Positions 23,126 to 34,144 of a stretch of DNA of 64,000 bases are shown here, in pieces. The notes beneath the pieces are model-generated. The model saw only the letters and a list, made by a program, of their open reading frames with translations, ran no database searches and was not told where the DNA came from. How positions within the stretch are numbered: the first letter of the stretch is position 1; each line of letters starts with the position of its first letter. The translations under genes and the position numbers were made by a program. Source of the DNA: Pterois miles (Eukaryota; Chordata; Actinopteri; Perciformes; Scorpaenidae); assembly GCA_947000775.1 (NCBI GenBank), contig CAMQGK010000008.1, forward strand, positions 4,048,001 through 4,112,000. Reading direction: 5' to 3'.

Positions 23126-25965
23126 GAAAGTATTTTTTGAAAAGAAAAGAAAAATTTGGAAAAAACAAAAAAAAATTTTAATGAGTGGGGCCTAAGGGGG
23201 GGGGAACTAGGAAAAAACAAAAGAAGGGGGGTCCGGAGCCGCGTCCGTGAACAGAAGGCTAAACTATCAGCAACATTTTCTCTCCATCTCTGAAACACTT
23301 TGCCGATATTATCAAACTCTCTTTTTGACAAGTCCATCTTGCCGTTTTTGGTTATGTTGCAGCATAGGCAGTTGTTGTCAATGCTGGAGTAGCGACTTTT
23401 CCAGTAGGCTGTTCCACTGTTGAATCAGGTTTTAAAGACGGGACGTGCACATGCCTCTGGATTTGTAGACCAGCCAATAGGAATGCTGTCCTTTAAAATG
23501 ACCTTTAATTGGACAGTCTCCTGACAGGGACTAGATTTTCTACGGCCTGAAAACAGCCAAGAGGAGGTGCAGAAGTCTAGTTTTCTCTCACAACACTTGA
23601 ATTACAATATGATGAACGGTTATTATGGACTCTTTCTCACAGATGCAAAAAAAAAAAAAAAAAACAGCATTAAACAGACAGAACTGTTTGTTAGCCCTCT
23701 CAACAGGCTATTATTTTGAAGTTACTTCTTACATATGCAACTGTGACAACTTGGGCTCAGTATTACTCTGTGTTAAGTACAGTTCAAACATAAAAAAATG
23801 CATCAGTAGTAAGTGACTTTGACTATTACTGCCATCAGTGTTGCCCACCCCCAGTCCTTCCTGCAAGAGGAAAATTTGCTCAGTGATGAAATATTCATAG
23901 CAATGGTAAGGATTCAACTTATGAAGTAATTTGCTATACTTCATTTGAAGTGTGTCTTGCATTTCTAGATGCTTTGAAGTGAGTGCTTTTTCTATTTGTA
24001 TGTGCAGAGAGAGCGACAGAGGACACACATGCATACATGGTACTTGTGGGTCTCTCGGCGGCAACGTTCGCTCCTCGGTGTCACTCATTTCCCGAGTTTT
24101 CTCTTCCCCTGCGGGCCCTCAAGGATCCAAAAAACCTGTGGTTTATGTACACTTCATATCTCAGCTGCAGTCGTCTGAGGGGGACCTGGACTGTTATCCC
24201 AGCAGAGAACAACACATCATTTTCTCCTGTCAAGCCTTCGGTTAGGCCTCATCACAGAGAGCAAGCACTCAAGATCCATGATATTATTAGTCTCCCAGGG
24301 AGGGTTGTTCATTCAATTTTCCCCACAACATTGCACTGTAGCAAGGTCTCTTCAGCGTGGAGGGAAAAAAAAAAGTGAGAAATGGGAGATAGCGCCGAAG
24401 CACAGCTTGTGTTAATCTCTGTGTTGAGAGGTATATCTTGGAAACAAGGTGATCCACGATCTTAGTAGACGATCTGTGCAAAATGTTTTCCCCACTGCCC
24501 GCTCTCGACAGAGTCTCTGCCCACGTCTTAGGGTTTGATTATGAGATGCTGGGCTGGTGTGTGATCAATGGAAGCCCTCAAGTCTTCCATACAACGCTGT
24601 GACACGGTCAGGCAGATTCTCCAGCTTGATACGAATATTTGCACCTCAATGGACGCAGGAAATGTTGCTCGCCAACAACTTCAATGAAAACCCCAACGAA
24701 AACCCCAACGTACACCGGATCCAATCTAAGGCATCTGGAACATTCAGAAAAAAAAAAGCTGCTTCTGCTGTATTTTCAACAGGGGCTGCACAGTTCAATC
24801 CCACTCTAACTTTCAAAGCCCAAGGCTTAATCCCCTCACCGGTGAAGGCGTTTGTTTGAGGATCGCCCTCACCGCTGGCGCCCGCCTCTCCGTCCTTGCC
24901 ATGCCCTCCAAAGGCGTACTGGCAGATCTTCACTCAGGAATGCCTTTAAAAAAAGAAAAAGCCTTCTCCCAAGCCCCTCGCACCATCTTCTAATTTATTT
25001 TTCAGTTTTGTTTTGTTGACAGTCGACAAGTGGTATCTCATTAAACACCCTGCTAAATGTTCCCCCAAAGCTCCACTGAGGTAACTGAGGCCTAAATGTC
25101 AGCGCAAACAAAGAATCACACCAACTTAGTTTGCCTATTTTAATAATAAAAAATGATATTGCTTCCAGTAGTATGACTGAACCATGGCCGTGATGTTGCT
25201 GTTTTACATTACGGGAGCAGTAAATAGTTTTCTCTTTAATGAACTTGTGGCCTTTATAGTAAACAACAAGCTAGTATTAAAGGCCACTGTCCAATAAGGA
25301 ATGATGGTTCGCTTCTAAATTGTGAGAGGTTATTCATTAGAGGCAAAACAGAAGTAAATTATAATGACCTTTATTTTATTTTTTTTAAAGATACTATAGA
25401 GAAGATGAGGAGAATACTAACTCAATCTATATTCATGTATTTAGGATTCCTGGAGAAGCCCTAAAGCAACATGATTCAAACTTTTTTTAATATTGTTTTC
25501 TCAACATTACAAGTTAGTTTTAGTGTTAACTTGAGAAAACAAGCTTTGCTATCTCTATTTATTTTATTATTTATAATGTTTGGGTCAAATGAGCCAAAGT
25601 AGATGCATTCAAATGCCGACAGCATGGATATATAACCCTGGCAGTGACGGTGAAGTTAGTGGAGGGATTTTTTGTCTGTTTGTATGTCAGGAATTATCCT
25701 TTTTTCCCAGCAATCCATAATCAACAAATAACGACATTTCCCTCATAATTTGATGCTGTTTTCTTTTAAATGTATTAGAGACTCAAGTAACATGTTTTAT
25801 ACCTCTGGTAAATATAATCTAATTAATCTTATTTCCATATATTGTATGTGCCCATAACATCTTATTTTGAAAACCTGATGTAGTCACATGGGTACATGTC
25901 CGCTAACTTCATCAAGTCCGTTTGAATGTGTTTACTGTCGACTGATTTGGCACAGACACTATGAG
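23126..25965. other. Mostly unique noncoding stretch
   Basis: No shared repeat family. There are A runs at 23646-23664 and 24364-24374. The stretch 24000-25000 has a more even base composition and direct repeats of aaaaccccaacg near 24687-24710. Frames at 23983-24378 (+) and 24646-24933 (-) are open but resemble nothing I know. Confidence 0.35.
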
Positions 25966-26783
25966 TAGGGCTGACAACTGATTCAAATATTCAATCGATG
26001 ATTGTCCGTAATCACAAATCACATTTTTTAATCTGTTCAGAGTTTAAAACGGAGATTTGTCTTTATTAGTCTTGTCAACATGTGAGTGAACAAATATGCT
26101 TGCTTTAAGCAAATGTGTGTATTATTTATTGCAGGAAATCAATTAACACCATGAAGCAATGAGAAATATAGACCAGAAACCCTCATGTCTGTAAAGGGGA
26201 GACTCGTGGGTACCCACAGAACCCGTTTACATTCACATATATCGGCTTATCCCATTCTGGCGGGCTGGAGCCAATCTGAAAGTGAAAGCAGGGAACACCC
26301 TGGACAGGTCGCCAGACTATCACAGGGCTGACACATAGAGACTGGCATTTTTAAAATCAACAGTTAACCTAACCTGCACGTCTTTGGACCGTGGGAGGAA
26401 ACCGGAGAACCTGGAGAAAACCCACACTAACACGGGGAGAACATGAAAACTCAGAGGGGTTCCCAGGCCAGACACGAACCTGCGACCCTCTCGCTGTGAG
26501 GCTACAGCGCTAACCACCATCGTGCAGTATCCTGCCATGACAGTTTTACCTTGCCAAAATGTAGCATAAGTTTGGAGCGTTATTTAACCTCCTTTACGAC
26601 ATGCTAATATAAACATGGTTGGATTCCTTCAGATTTCTAGGTTAATATGATACCAGTATCTTCTAGCTGTAAAGTCTACTACATCCTCCAAAAGATCTAT
26701 TGCATTAATGTGTTAAAGAAATTAGTTGCTTTAAAACAAATTTGTGTTAAGGCTTTATTACCATGTTAACTTTGATGGTCCTA
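25966..26783 (+). mobile_element. hAT-type MITE M2, copy 2, interrupted
   Basis: Left end tagggctgacaactgattca; right end taactttgatggtccta. Interior blocks match 59552-60170: ctgtaaaggggagactcgtg, ggtacccac, cattcacat, then ttggagcgttatttaacctc, ctagtttcat-like sequence and gtgttaaagaaattag. The 8-bp flanks actatgag (25958) and atcataag (26784) match at 5 of 8 positions. The insert at 26241-26533 divides it. Confidence 0.8.
26241..26533 (-). mobile_element. RTE-tail/SINE-like element (copy 2) inside MITE M2
   Basis: On the minus strand it starts near 26533 with ctgcacgatggtggttagcg and continues through cgctgtagcctcacagc and gtcgcaggttcgtgtc. These resemble the A-box (about 26503-26516) and B-box (about 26471-26483) of a tRNA-type RNA polymerase III promoter. 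It then shows the landmarks of the RTE-type tail: catgttctccccgtgtta, ggtccaaagacgtgcaggtt, gtctggcgacctgtccaggg and gggataagccgat. The final (GATG)n is missing. About 35 bp of the host MITE present in other copies (cttgaggtcagaggtcaagg and onward) are absent at the junction. Confidence 0.75.
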
Positions 26784-28264
26784 ATCATAAGTAATATAAG
26801 TAAACAACCTTTTGTTTTCTTGTGATACTGACTTAAATATCTTGCTGTCTCAAGATAAAGCTTGTGATCTTGAGATAATGGCATAAAAAATAATTTGAAT
26901 GATGTCATAGCCCATAAACCCATACAACCCCAATGAAATGATATTGAGACAAGTTAAGCAGTTGAGAAAATGCTGTTATTTCCAAATAACTTTTCCAGGG
27001 GCATCGCATGTGCTGTTGCTATGTAGAACAATGGTCTGGTCTTGCTGAAATATCTTATCCCTATCTCCTTGATCACAAGGCACCCTTTCTTGTTTCAGGG
27101 GCATCATCAGTGACTTCATTACCAGCGCTCGAACAAGTGTGGGCCGTTATAAATCTCATCCGAGCCGCCCGCCAATCCCAACTGGCGGATACGATTGTTA
27201 TCCTTTGAGAAATTTCCCCGATGCCTAACGAGGCATTTAAGCTGCTGCGGTCGCCTTCGGAAGGAAAGTGGGGCTCGGAAAGAGGAATAATGTCCTCGTT
27301 CAAATTTGACACACTTGAAATAAAACGCTGACCATTTTGAAGGCATAAAAGTGGGAAGTGGGTGAGGGAGGCACAGTCTTACAGATGATTTTCACTCCTA
27401 TTCAGCAGTTTCAGACCATCGGGGTATTAGACAGAAGACTTTTCCATTAGATTTAAGCCTGGCTTTTCACCAGCCTGCAGAGAGAACTCCCCCAATGATC
27501 TGTTGAATCAAGGAAAATAATCTCAATCCTTGCATCATTTTTCATCACGTCCTGCTGCTAAGAGCAGGAATCCAATACCATTTTATTTCACACCATGCAT
27601 ATAAGATAATAAACAATCCAAATGTAAATTAACTACCAGCATGTAGATCTCTCCACATGACTTATTATCATTCAAACACACAAATTTCAAACTGCAAATG
27701 CAGCTTTTTCTCAAATGCTTTTCTATATTTAGTTGACCACGCTCTCAAGGCTTTCCTTTCTTTAAAAAATAAGCAGCAAAGTAAACATCATTTTTGTGTC
27801 GACAGCCCAGATAATATGAGCTTCTAATTCTTGAAAATCTGCACTGACTCACACACTATGGGGAATAGAGCAGGAGAGGAAGGAGGAGAGCTGCCAGTGA
27901 TTGATCGCTGAGCTGTCGAGAGGAGTTGAAGACGGGGGGGATTGGAAAAGCTCGGATTTGAGAAAATGCCAATAACTCATTTCCAAAGAAATAAACATCA
28001 GATGCATTTACAGCAAATCAGCGATGCACCGGAAAGGAAAACATGTTCATTTTTATCCACAAATGCCCAACAACTCCTACGCTGCACAAGGCAATCAAGT
28101 CATAAAATCACAAACACATCTGCCTATACAAGCCAGAAATACAACGGATCACAGCTATAAACTGTGGGTGGCGATTTGATTGTTCTTCCTCTGTTGTTAT
28201 ACCAGAAATGTAATGATTCAGATGGAGCATATATGACTGCTGTGGTCATGTAGGTTGTAGTTGG
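26784..28264. other. Unique-looking noncoding stretch
   Basis: No shared repeat. The segment 27050-27330 is GC-richer, with gccgcccgccaatcccaact and tgctgcggtcgccttcgg, so it is a candidate conserved noncoding element. Open frames on both strands there reflect low stop density. Confidence 0.35.
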
Positions 28265-28841
28265 TACATCACAATATCAGAAATTTAGCAGGCGATACTA
28301 GTACCAGTGAAACTCCATGTTTCCTGGTAACAATTTGATACCAATAACAATAAATCCCATGTGCTTCAATGAGCACTCCATTAGTTTGCATAGTGTTTTT
28401 TGTCAGGAAGTTTATTTGAACAGGTAACATTTCTCTCTCAATCATCTATTTTCTATCGCTATGAAAACATCCTTCAAACAGGATTTTTGCCAAATTCTAA
28501 ATTTTACATTATATCTGCACACATCATGATAATGTTATAATTTACCTTTGCCTAACACTCATACTTTTTACTTAATAGAGCTTGAATGCATCACCTTGAA
28601 ACTCAGTGCGACCACCGTTAATGTTAGCTGTTAGCCGTGTTGCTTACCGGCTGCTAACAGTTAGCGCTAACGGATTTGTTATTGGCAATGAAGCATTGTA
28701 AGGGAAAATTAGGCTGCATCCCTCGGATGCACTGATAGTGAGTTTATGTCCTTTTGGATTTTAGACACTGTTAGCCCTGATGGTACCTATGGAGCTGGTA
28801 CCAAAGTCAGTTAACATCAAATCAGTTAACATGACATCCCT
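28265..28841. repeat. Old MITE ending 'catgacatccct'
   Basis: Right end ttaacatgacatccct (to 28841). The interior has taccagtgaaactccatgtt, tgataccaataac and a palindromic stretch gttagctgttagcc … gctaacagttagc (28624-28667). It resembles 34145-35168, which also ends gtgacatccct and carries gttagctgttagc blocks. The left limit is approximate. Confidence 0.5.
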
Positions 28842-28877
28842 ACTTACAAGAGTGATGTAGACATGATTAAAACTCCA

Positions 28878-29174
28878 ACAATTAATCAGTTAATCGATTA
28901 ATTGTTAACAAATTAATGACCATCTATTTGATAATTGATTAATTGGCTTGAGTAATGTCAAAATTCTCTCATTCCAGCTTCTTAAATGTGAACATTTTCT
29001 GGTTTCTTTACTCCTCTATGACAGTAAACTGAACATCTTTGAATTGTGGAAAAAACAAAATATTTGAGGATGTCATCACTTTTAACCATTTTACAGACTA
29101 AACAACTTATTGATTAATCAAAAAAATGATCAACAGATTAATTGACAATGAAAATAATCGTTAGTTATAGCCCT
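28878..29174 (-). mobile_element. hAT-type MITE 'agggctataactaacgatta'
   Basis: Read on the minus strand it starts agggctataactaacgatta and continues with ttttcattgtcaattaatc, tgacatcctcaaatattttg and ctgtcatagaggagtaaaga. This is a fish MITE family with ends rich in attaatcgattaat. There is one copy here and no coding capacity. Confidence 0.75.
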
Positions 29175-29255
29175 CTGCTTGACAGATCAGAATGTGACAG
29201 TAATGGAGACCTTTGGGGCTGTAAATAATATGTATTCATATTCAAGCAGGGTTGT

Positions 29256-29337
29256 GGGTCATGCAGCAATTTTCGAATAGTAATCAAATAATTCCCTGTG
29301 ATTTTCAAATAGTATTTTGCTTGGAATGCACATCCCC
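29256..29337 (-). repeat. MITE end fragment 'ggggatgtgcattccaag', copy 2
   Basis: gcagcaattttcgaatagta, then caaataattccctgtgattt and agtattttgcttggaatgca with catcccc. This extends the match to 7238-7308 and shows more of the family's end. Confidence 0.7.
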
Positions 29338-29506
29338 AATATACATGCAAGTCCATTTACCATTTACTGAAGGTATAGATTATTTTTTACAACTTTTCAG
29401 CAGGACCATGAAGACACCTGGACCACTCCCCTCTAGGACAGGAAGCTACACCCCTAAGCCCAATGCTAGACACAAGAGCACAAGCAGTGACAAGAAACTG
29501 ATGAGA

Positions 29507-30466
29507 CTAATTTCTGTCTGTGGCAGCACTCGACGGCATCTGATGCAAAACGTCCCATAGGTACTCACCTGGATTTAGATCAGGGAAATGTGAGGGCCAG
29601 TCAGTGGCATCAATGCCGTCATCATCCTGGAACTGCCTAGACACTCTGGCGACATGAGGCCAGGCATTGTCCTGCTCCAGGAGGAACCCTGGGCCCACTG
29701 CACCAGTGTAAGGTCTCACAATCACTCTATGGATTTTATCCCAGTATGTAACAGCAGTTAGGGTACCGTTGGCTATGACATGGAGGTCTGTGTCCCTCCA
29801 AAGATATGTCTCCCCAGACCATCACTGACCCAAAGCTAATCTGATCATGCTGGATGATGTTACCACGGCATTTCTTGTGTGGGCACATGTCCAGCTAGAC
29901 GATGTCGGGACCTCATGCCACCTTCGTGGAGTCTGTGTCTGACAGTTTGGTCAGAAACATGCATTCCAGTAGCTTACTGGAGGTCATTTTGTAGGGCTCT
30001 AGCAGTGCTCCTCCCGTTCCTCCTCTCACAAAGGAGCAGATACCAGTCCTGCTGCTGGGTTGATGCCCTTCTACAGCCCTCCTTGTGTAATTGCCAGTCT
30101 CCTGGTATCTCCTCCATACTCTTGAGACTATGTTGGGAGACTCAGCAAACCTTCTTGAGACTGCATGTATGGATGGATGTGCCATCCTGGAGGAGCTGGA
30201 CTACCTGTGCAACCTGACTGAGCTGCAGGTACCACCTCATGCTACAAGTAGTGACAAGGGCACTAGCAGAACACAAAACTAGAGAGGAAGCAGTCAGGAC
30301 GGACAAGGAGACAGCAACTGTCTGTGACTATAACATGTAAAACCATTCCCTCTGTGGCGGTTGTCATGTTGTCGCCTCTCCGTTGCACCTGTTGTCACTT
30401 TAATTTGCACCAAAGCAGGTGAAAGTGATTCACAATCACTTGTGCTTCCTAAATGGACACATTGAT
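29507..30466 (-). mobile_element. Tc1-like transposon relic, both ends lost
   Basis: About 950 bp related to 10081-11442 over the transposase region and the sequence before it (tcaggacggacaaggagaca, gcaactgtctgtga, cctaaatggacacattgata). The similarity stops at 30466 (attgatatcccg) and at about 29514, so no terminal inverted repeat or TA duplication remains. Compared with copy 1 the C-terminal coding region is cut short and a different central block is missing. Confidence 0.9.
29514..30240 (-). pseudogene. Tc1-like transposase pseudogene (copy 2)
   Basis: The minus-strand start at 30240 gives MRWYLQLSQVAQVVQLLQDGTS, followed in shifted frames by VSRVWRRYQETGNYTRRA (about 30128-30075) and degraded QNDL/SDQT sequence. 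The protein then jumps from the DQTV region (around 29930) to GNIIQHDQ-like sequence (around 29860). This omits the block that normally includes GPVLTAQHR, the first catalytic Asp and DRRERVW. It resumes through GSVMVWGDISLEG, IVRPYTGAVGPGFLLEQDNAWPHVA and DWPSHFPDLNPGEYLWD. The second Asp (in QDNAWPH) and the Glu (in PGEYLW) survive. The last 60 or so residues are absent. At least two frame shifts and the missing first Asp make it inactive. Confidence 0.92.
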
Positions 30467-30504
30467 ATCCCGTTTATACCTAGTGCAAAGTTTTACACTT
30501 AAAG

Positions 30505-30582
30505 AAACAGTTTTACTTTTGGGAAATACATTTACTTACTAAACTAGTAAGTAAATGTATTTCCCAAAAGGTAAAACTGTTT
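30505..30582. repeat. Near-perfect 36-bp palindrome
   Basis: The left arm 30505-30540 (starts aaacagttttac, ends catttacttact) and right arm 30546-30582 are reverse complements except for one extra base in the right arm, with a 5-base loop (aaact). The left arm is the head of the dispersed repeat D ('acagttttac…tttgggaaatac'), whose body resumes at 30583 (ctgagttaaatgagagactg, atacctcgatgtcag). A third scrap of the arm, tatttcccaaaaggttaag, occurs at 30661-30679. Confidence 0.95.
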
Positions 30583-31194
30583 CTGAGTTAAATGAGAGAC
30601 TGATACCTCGATGTCAGTGTGGGACTGATCTACCCATGTAACTCTGAGCAAGAAGTTGCATATTTCCCAAAAGGTTAAGTTTTTGAAAAGTGTTTGGGTT
30701 GGTGCTCATGGAGGTCCAAAACTCTGAGCAGTTAACTGTAACAGTATGTGATACAAGTCAAAGCTTCAGAAGTCGGTCCCTGGGGTTTTCTTATTCCTTA
30801 TTTCATTTTTCCCTATATTTCCCTCTTTCTCTGTCTGGTGATCCTGCTGACTTTTGGGTTGTTTGTCTTGCAACAATCTGAGAATCGGAGGTAGTGCTCA
30901 GTGAAGCAGCTCAGTGTCTGCCCAGTATCAGAGGCAACCATGTGGCTCTGAGAAACCTTTTCTCACGCAACAACAGCTTTGTTTATGCTTCGCTAAAGTC
31001 TTGACACCATATTGTAAAATAGCATTATGCAATCATACAGGTAGCCAGGGATGTTTTGCCATCTGCTAACCTCCACTGCCATCAAACTCTTTTGGACAGT
31101 AAACAAGAAAAGTTTAAATTTACGTTGAAAAAACTGTATTTTGCATCAAGACAATTCAATCGTTCAATTCAAATAAAACTGGACCTAGTGGACG
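30583..31194. other. Noncoding, repeat D body then nothing recognised
   Basis: The first 60 bp continue repeat D. The remainder has no recognised feature. Confidence 0.35.
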
Positions 31195-31350
31195 GGTTTA
31201 CTAAGTTTAGTTACAGCACCCCGGTCGCAATAAATGGCATGTGATTGACATGGCAATTGCAAGTCATTTTGCGTGCAATAGGACCACCTTTCTCGCTTTT
31301 GGCGTGTCATTTGTACGACATGTAGTCTGCATTGTAAACATACCTGTATA
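31195..31350 (+). repeat. Dispersed repeat A, copy 4
   Basis: Contains gcaagtcattttgcgtgcaa, ctttctcgcttttggcgtgt, catttgtacgacatgtagtc and tgcattgtaaacatacc. These blocks match 42745-42850 and the reverse complement of 47960-48050. Confidence 0.75.
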
Positions 31351-31619
31351 AATATGATACACTCAGATTTAGTGATAGACAGAATAGAATGAAAAGTGAC
31401 AAAGTTTTACATTGAGCAGCTGTCTGAATTGTCAAAAACATGAGTTGAAAGCATGGTTATGATAACCTCATTGATACAGGATATTTTAGCAACACCGTTA
31501 ATGATATTTAAGAAAAAAAACTGAATCACTTTCAAAATACCACTGACTATATTCTGGCTGATATGCTATGTATTTTCACACAACTTACACACAGTTACCA
31601 AACATAGCTTAATTAATTA

Positions 31620-32001
31620 GTTGTGGTGTGTTTGGTGGGACCTATTGGTGAGGTTGCAAATTGCAGCTATTGAGTTACTAAATGAACTGAATAAAGTTTG
31701 ACTGATCTGACCGTTTTGTTTCGCTTAATGCGCCTTATAATCCGGTGCGCTTTATAGTGTGAAAAATACGGTAATCTTTTCCCAAGTCCCAATTGTGCAG
31801 GAGATCTACCGTGGCTGACACGAAAATGTGAAAATGCGAATCTAGAGCCAGTGTCTAGTCTATGTAGATACAAACGGCTCATTTTAAGGTAATTAAAAAC
31901 ATAACCATTCTTATTTTCAGTTGATTATACATTAAAGAAAACATACTTATTAATATTATACTCCATTTCTGCCAATAGACCCCCCCTTATTGTTACACAC
32001 T
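31620..32001 (+). mobile_element. MITE M1, copy b, interrupted
   Basis: Opens tgtttggtgggacctattgg and tgaggttgcaaattgc. It resumes after a nested element with ctaccgtggctgacacgaaa, gagccagtgtctagtctatg, gatacaaacggctcatttta and tctgccaatagaccccccct, ending tgttacacactg. It is the copy with the best-preserved right end. Confidence 0.85.
31690..31773 (-). mobile_element. hAT-like MITE fragment nested in M1
   Basis: aatgcgccttataatccggt followed by gcgctttatagtgtgaaaaa and tacggta is the end of a MITE that on the minus strand starts taccgtatttttcac and contains tataaagcgcaccggattat. About 85 bp are left. It interrupts MITE M1 between its left and middle blocks. Confidence 0.75.
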
Positions 32002-34144
32002 GTGTTACACTGAGTTAATGTGCTTGTTAAAAAGATAATTAAGGTATACTGAATGTGGAAATTTAAGAAAATTATAATTAATCATCATAAAGAACTACAA
32101 ATGCAGACATTCTTCAAATATTATTACTTAATACTACTTAAGATGAATAAATTAAAGTATGTATATAAATGCCTTTAAATACCATTTATGTAACAAAATT
32201 TCTATGTGTATTTCTGCATATACACATATGTATATCATTATTATAAGCCAGTGATTGCATGTGATAGAGGTATTACAAAACTGAAACCTGGCAACAAGAG
32301 AGACAAAAAAAAAATTGTTTATCGCTTTGCAAGAGGTCATATTACAGCAAGCAAATACACTGATAATATTTATTACTGCCTCCTAGAAAGGTGTGCCGTA
32401 TTTACAGAAACTGTCGATGAAACATCTGCTGCGTAGCTGAGATCATGTTCGTCTCTCGCAGCGAAAGACTCCCAGGAAGTCTAGCTCTGGCTGCATGTGA
32501 GCCAACTAAACTATAATGAAAGACATACAGCAGACATGGATCTCAATGTGATCATTCTCGTTTTCAGCATTTATATTCGGGGAGACGCAGGCTGGGATAA
32601 CACAATAGTACTGACATGTGGGTCAGTTTACCTTCTGTATTTCCTCAACTGGAGTGAATGATATCAAAGAGGAAATAGATTGCATTTGACTTGAAAGAGG
32701 GAAGTTCTGAGCTTTAATTCCTCGGAGGAGACAAACATCTGTATTTTTATCCGTTTCATTTCTCTTTCCTTTTCTGTTTCCCTCTGGAGGAAAGGAACAA
32801 AACTTGTCAAATATGATTTGTTGATGTGTTCCTCCATTTCATCCTGTAAAGCTTTATAACACACATATATATTATATTATATTATCTATATATATTTGAG
32901 CCTTCAGACTGGGTTATCGGCCCTGACAACATGGAGAGGGTTTTCCAAATATAAAGACCATTGATAGTGTGGAAACGCTCGCAATGATGCAACTTGTTGA
33001 GTGTTGACGTTTATGCCTTTACGAGATGATTACTGGAGTCATTTCTTGGCTTTGATTACGCTCTGAGTTCAGCAGAGTACATACGGAGAGCATGGGGGTA
33101 ATGGGAATGTCACCAAGCAGTGAAGGGCGCACGTACAGTATGTTTGATTCAGACCAGTTTACTCAGACGGCTTTGTTACTGTATCTCCTTCACTCCCACA
33201 CAGCATCGCTGCATAAGCCCGATAGTCCTCTGAGTCAGAGTTGATGTAAACAACAAGAGAGCTTCATGTCCAGCCAGAGCCTAGCAGGAGAATGGATATC
33301 AACCCAGCGACATGTGATTTGCATAGACAGCACAGAGGGATTAGGGGTATGATCTGTGTAGCGTCTCAGAAAAGGGAGAAGGAAAAAAAAAAAAAAAAAA
33401 AAAATGTGTCGCTGTAATTCATGAGCACCACGAGCCCTCAGATTTGTTTTCATGTGATTCCAACCAGCAAATCCCGATCAGACAGTTATCCTGATAGGAG
33501 AAAAACATCCCGGCTTCACATTTAAATATCTGCTGTCCCAACTTTTATCAATGACAGACAGACAACGGCATGTCAGGCGAGCATCATTTGGTATTATGTT
33601 TCCCTTCGCTCCGTATCTGTGAAGGCTGTGCCGCGAAACAAACAACAGGTCTCTCGATTTCATTTTCACAGTTTTTTGGCCTGCTTTTTAATTCTTTTTT
33701 ATTTCCTGTTGTTGCCCTCTGACAGGCCTGCGGGGAAGTCATTTCGTATTTTTTAGGAAGAAGATGTAGTGTCTATCACCATGTGAGTGTATTTTTAAAG
33801 GCGCAGGCGAGGCCGACAATACACCTGCTCCGTGCTGCGGGAGCTGAAGGGGAATCCCCCTGTGGCACCTTGTCGAGCAGCCATGTCAATTGTTTGTTTG
33901 CATACTGAATAGCTCCGGGGCACTATGTTGTCTCGCTCGGAGAATAAGCAGCTCATCACTACCCACGGGCCATCAGGGTATCTGTATGCCAACCAGGAAG
34001 ATTCACTGGCATCGACAATCATGTCACTGTCATTAAAGCTAAAGAAATCCACCTGCTGGGTGGAGGAGAAAGGCCAGCATTAAAAGGGCACTCGGCATTG
34101 ACACATAGCACATTTGGAGGTGAGTTAATGGATAGGATGGACAC
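32002..34144. other. Unique-looking noncoding stretch
   Basis: No shared repeat family. A TA-rich run lies at 32864-32900 and an A23-type run at about 33383-33405. The portion 32440-34100 has balanced composition and could include regulatory sequence, though this is not shown by the sequence alone. Confidence 0.35.

Noticed and set aside
24687..24710. Direct repeats as a CRISPR-like array
   Set aside because: Only two short aaaaccccaacg units without spacers, in vertebrate DNA.
26471..26516. tRNA gene from the A/B-box-like sequence
   Set aside because: Only the promoter-like boxes are present. There is no cloverleaf or anticodon arm I can fold, and the sequence continues into an RTE-type tail.
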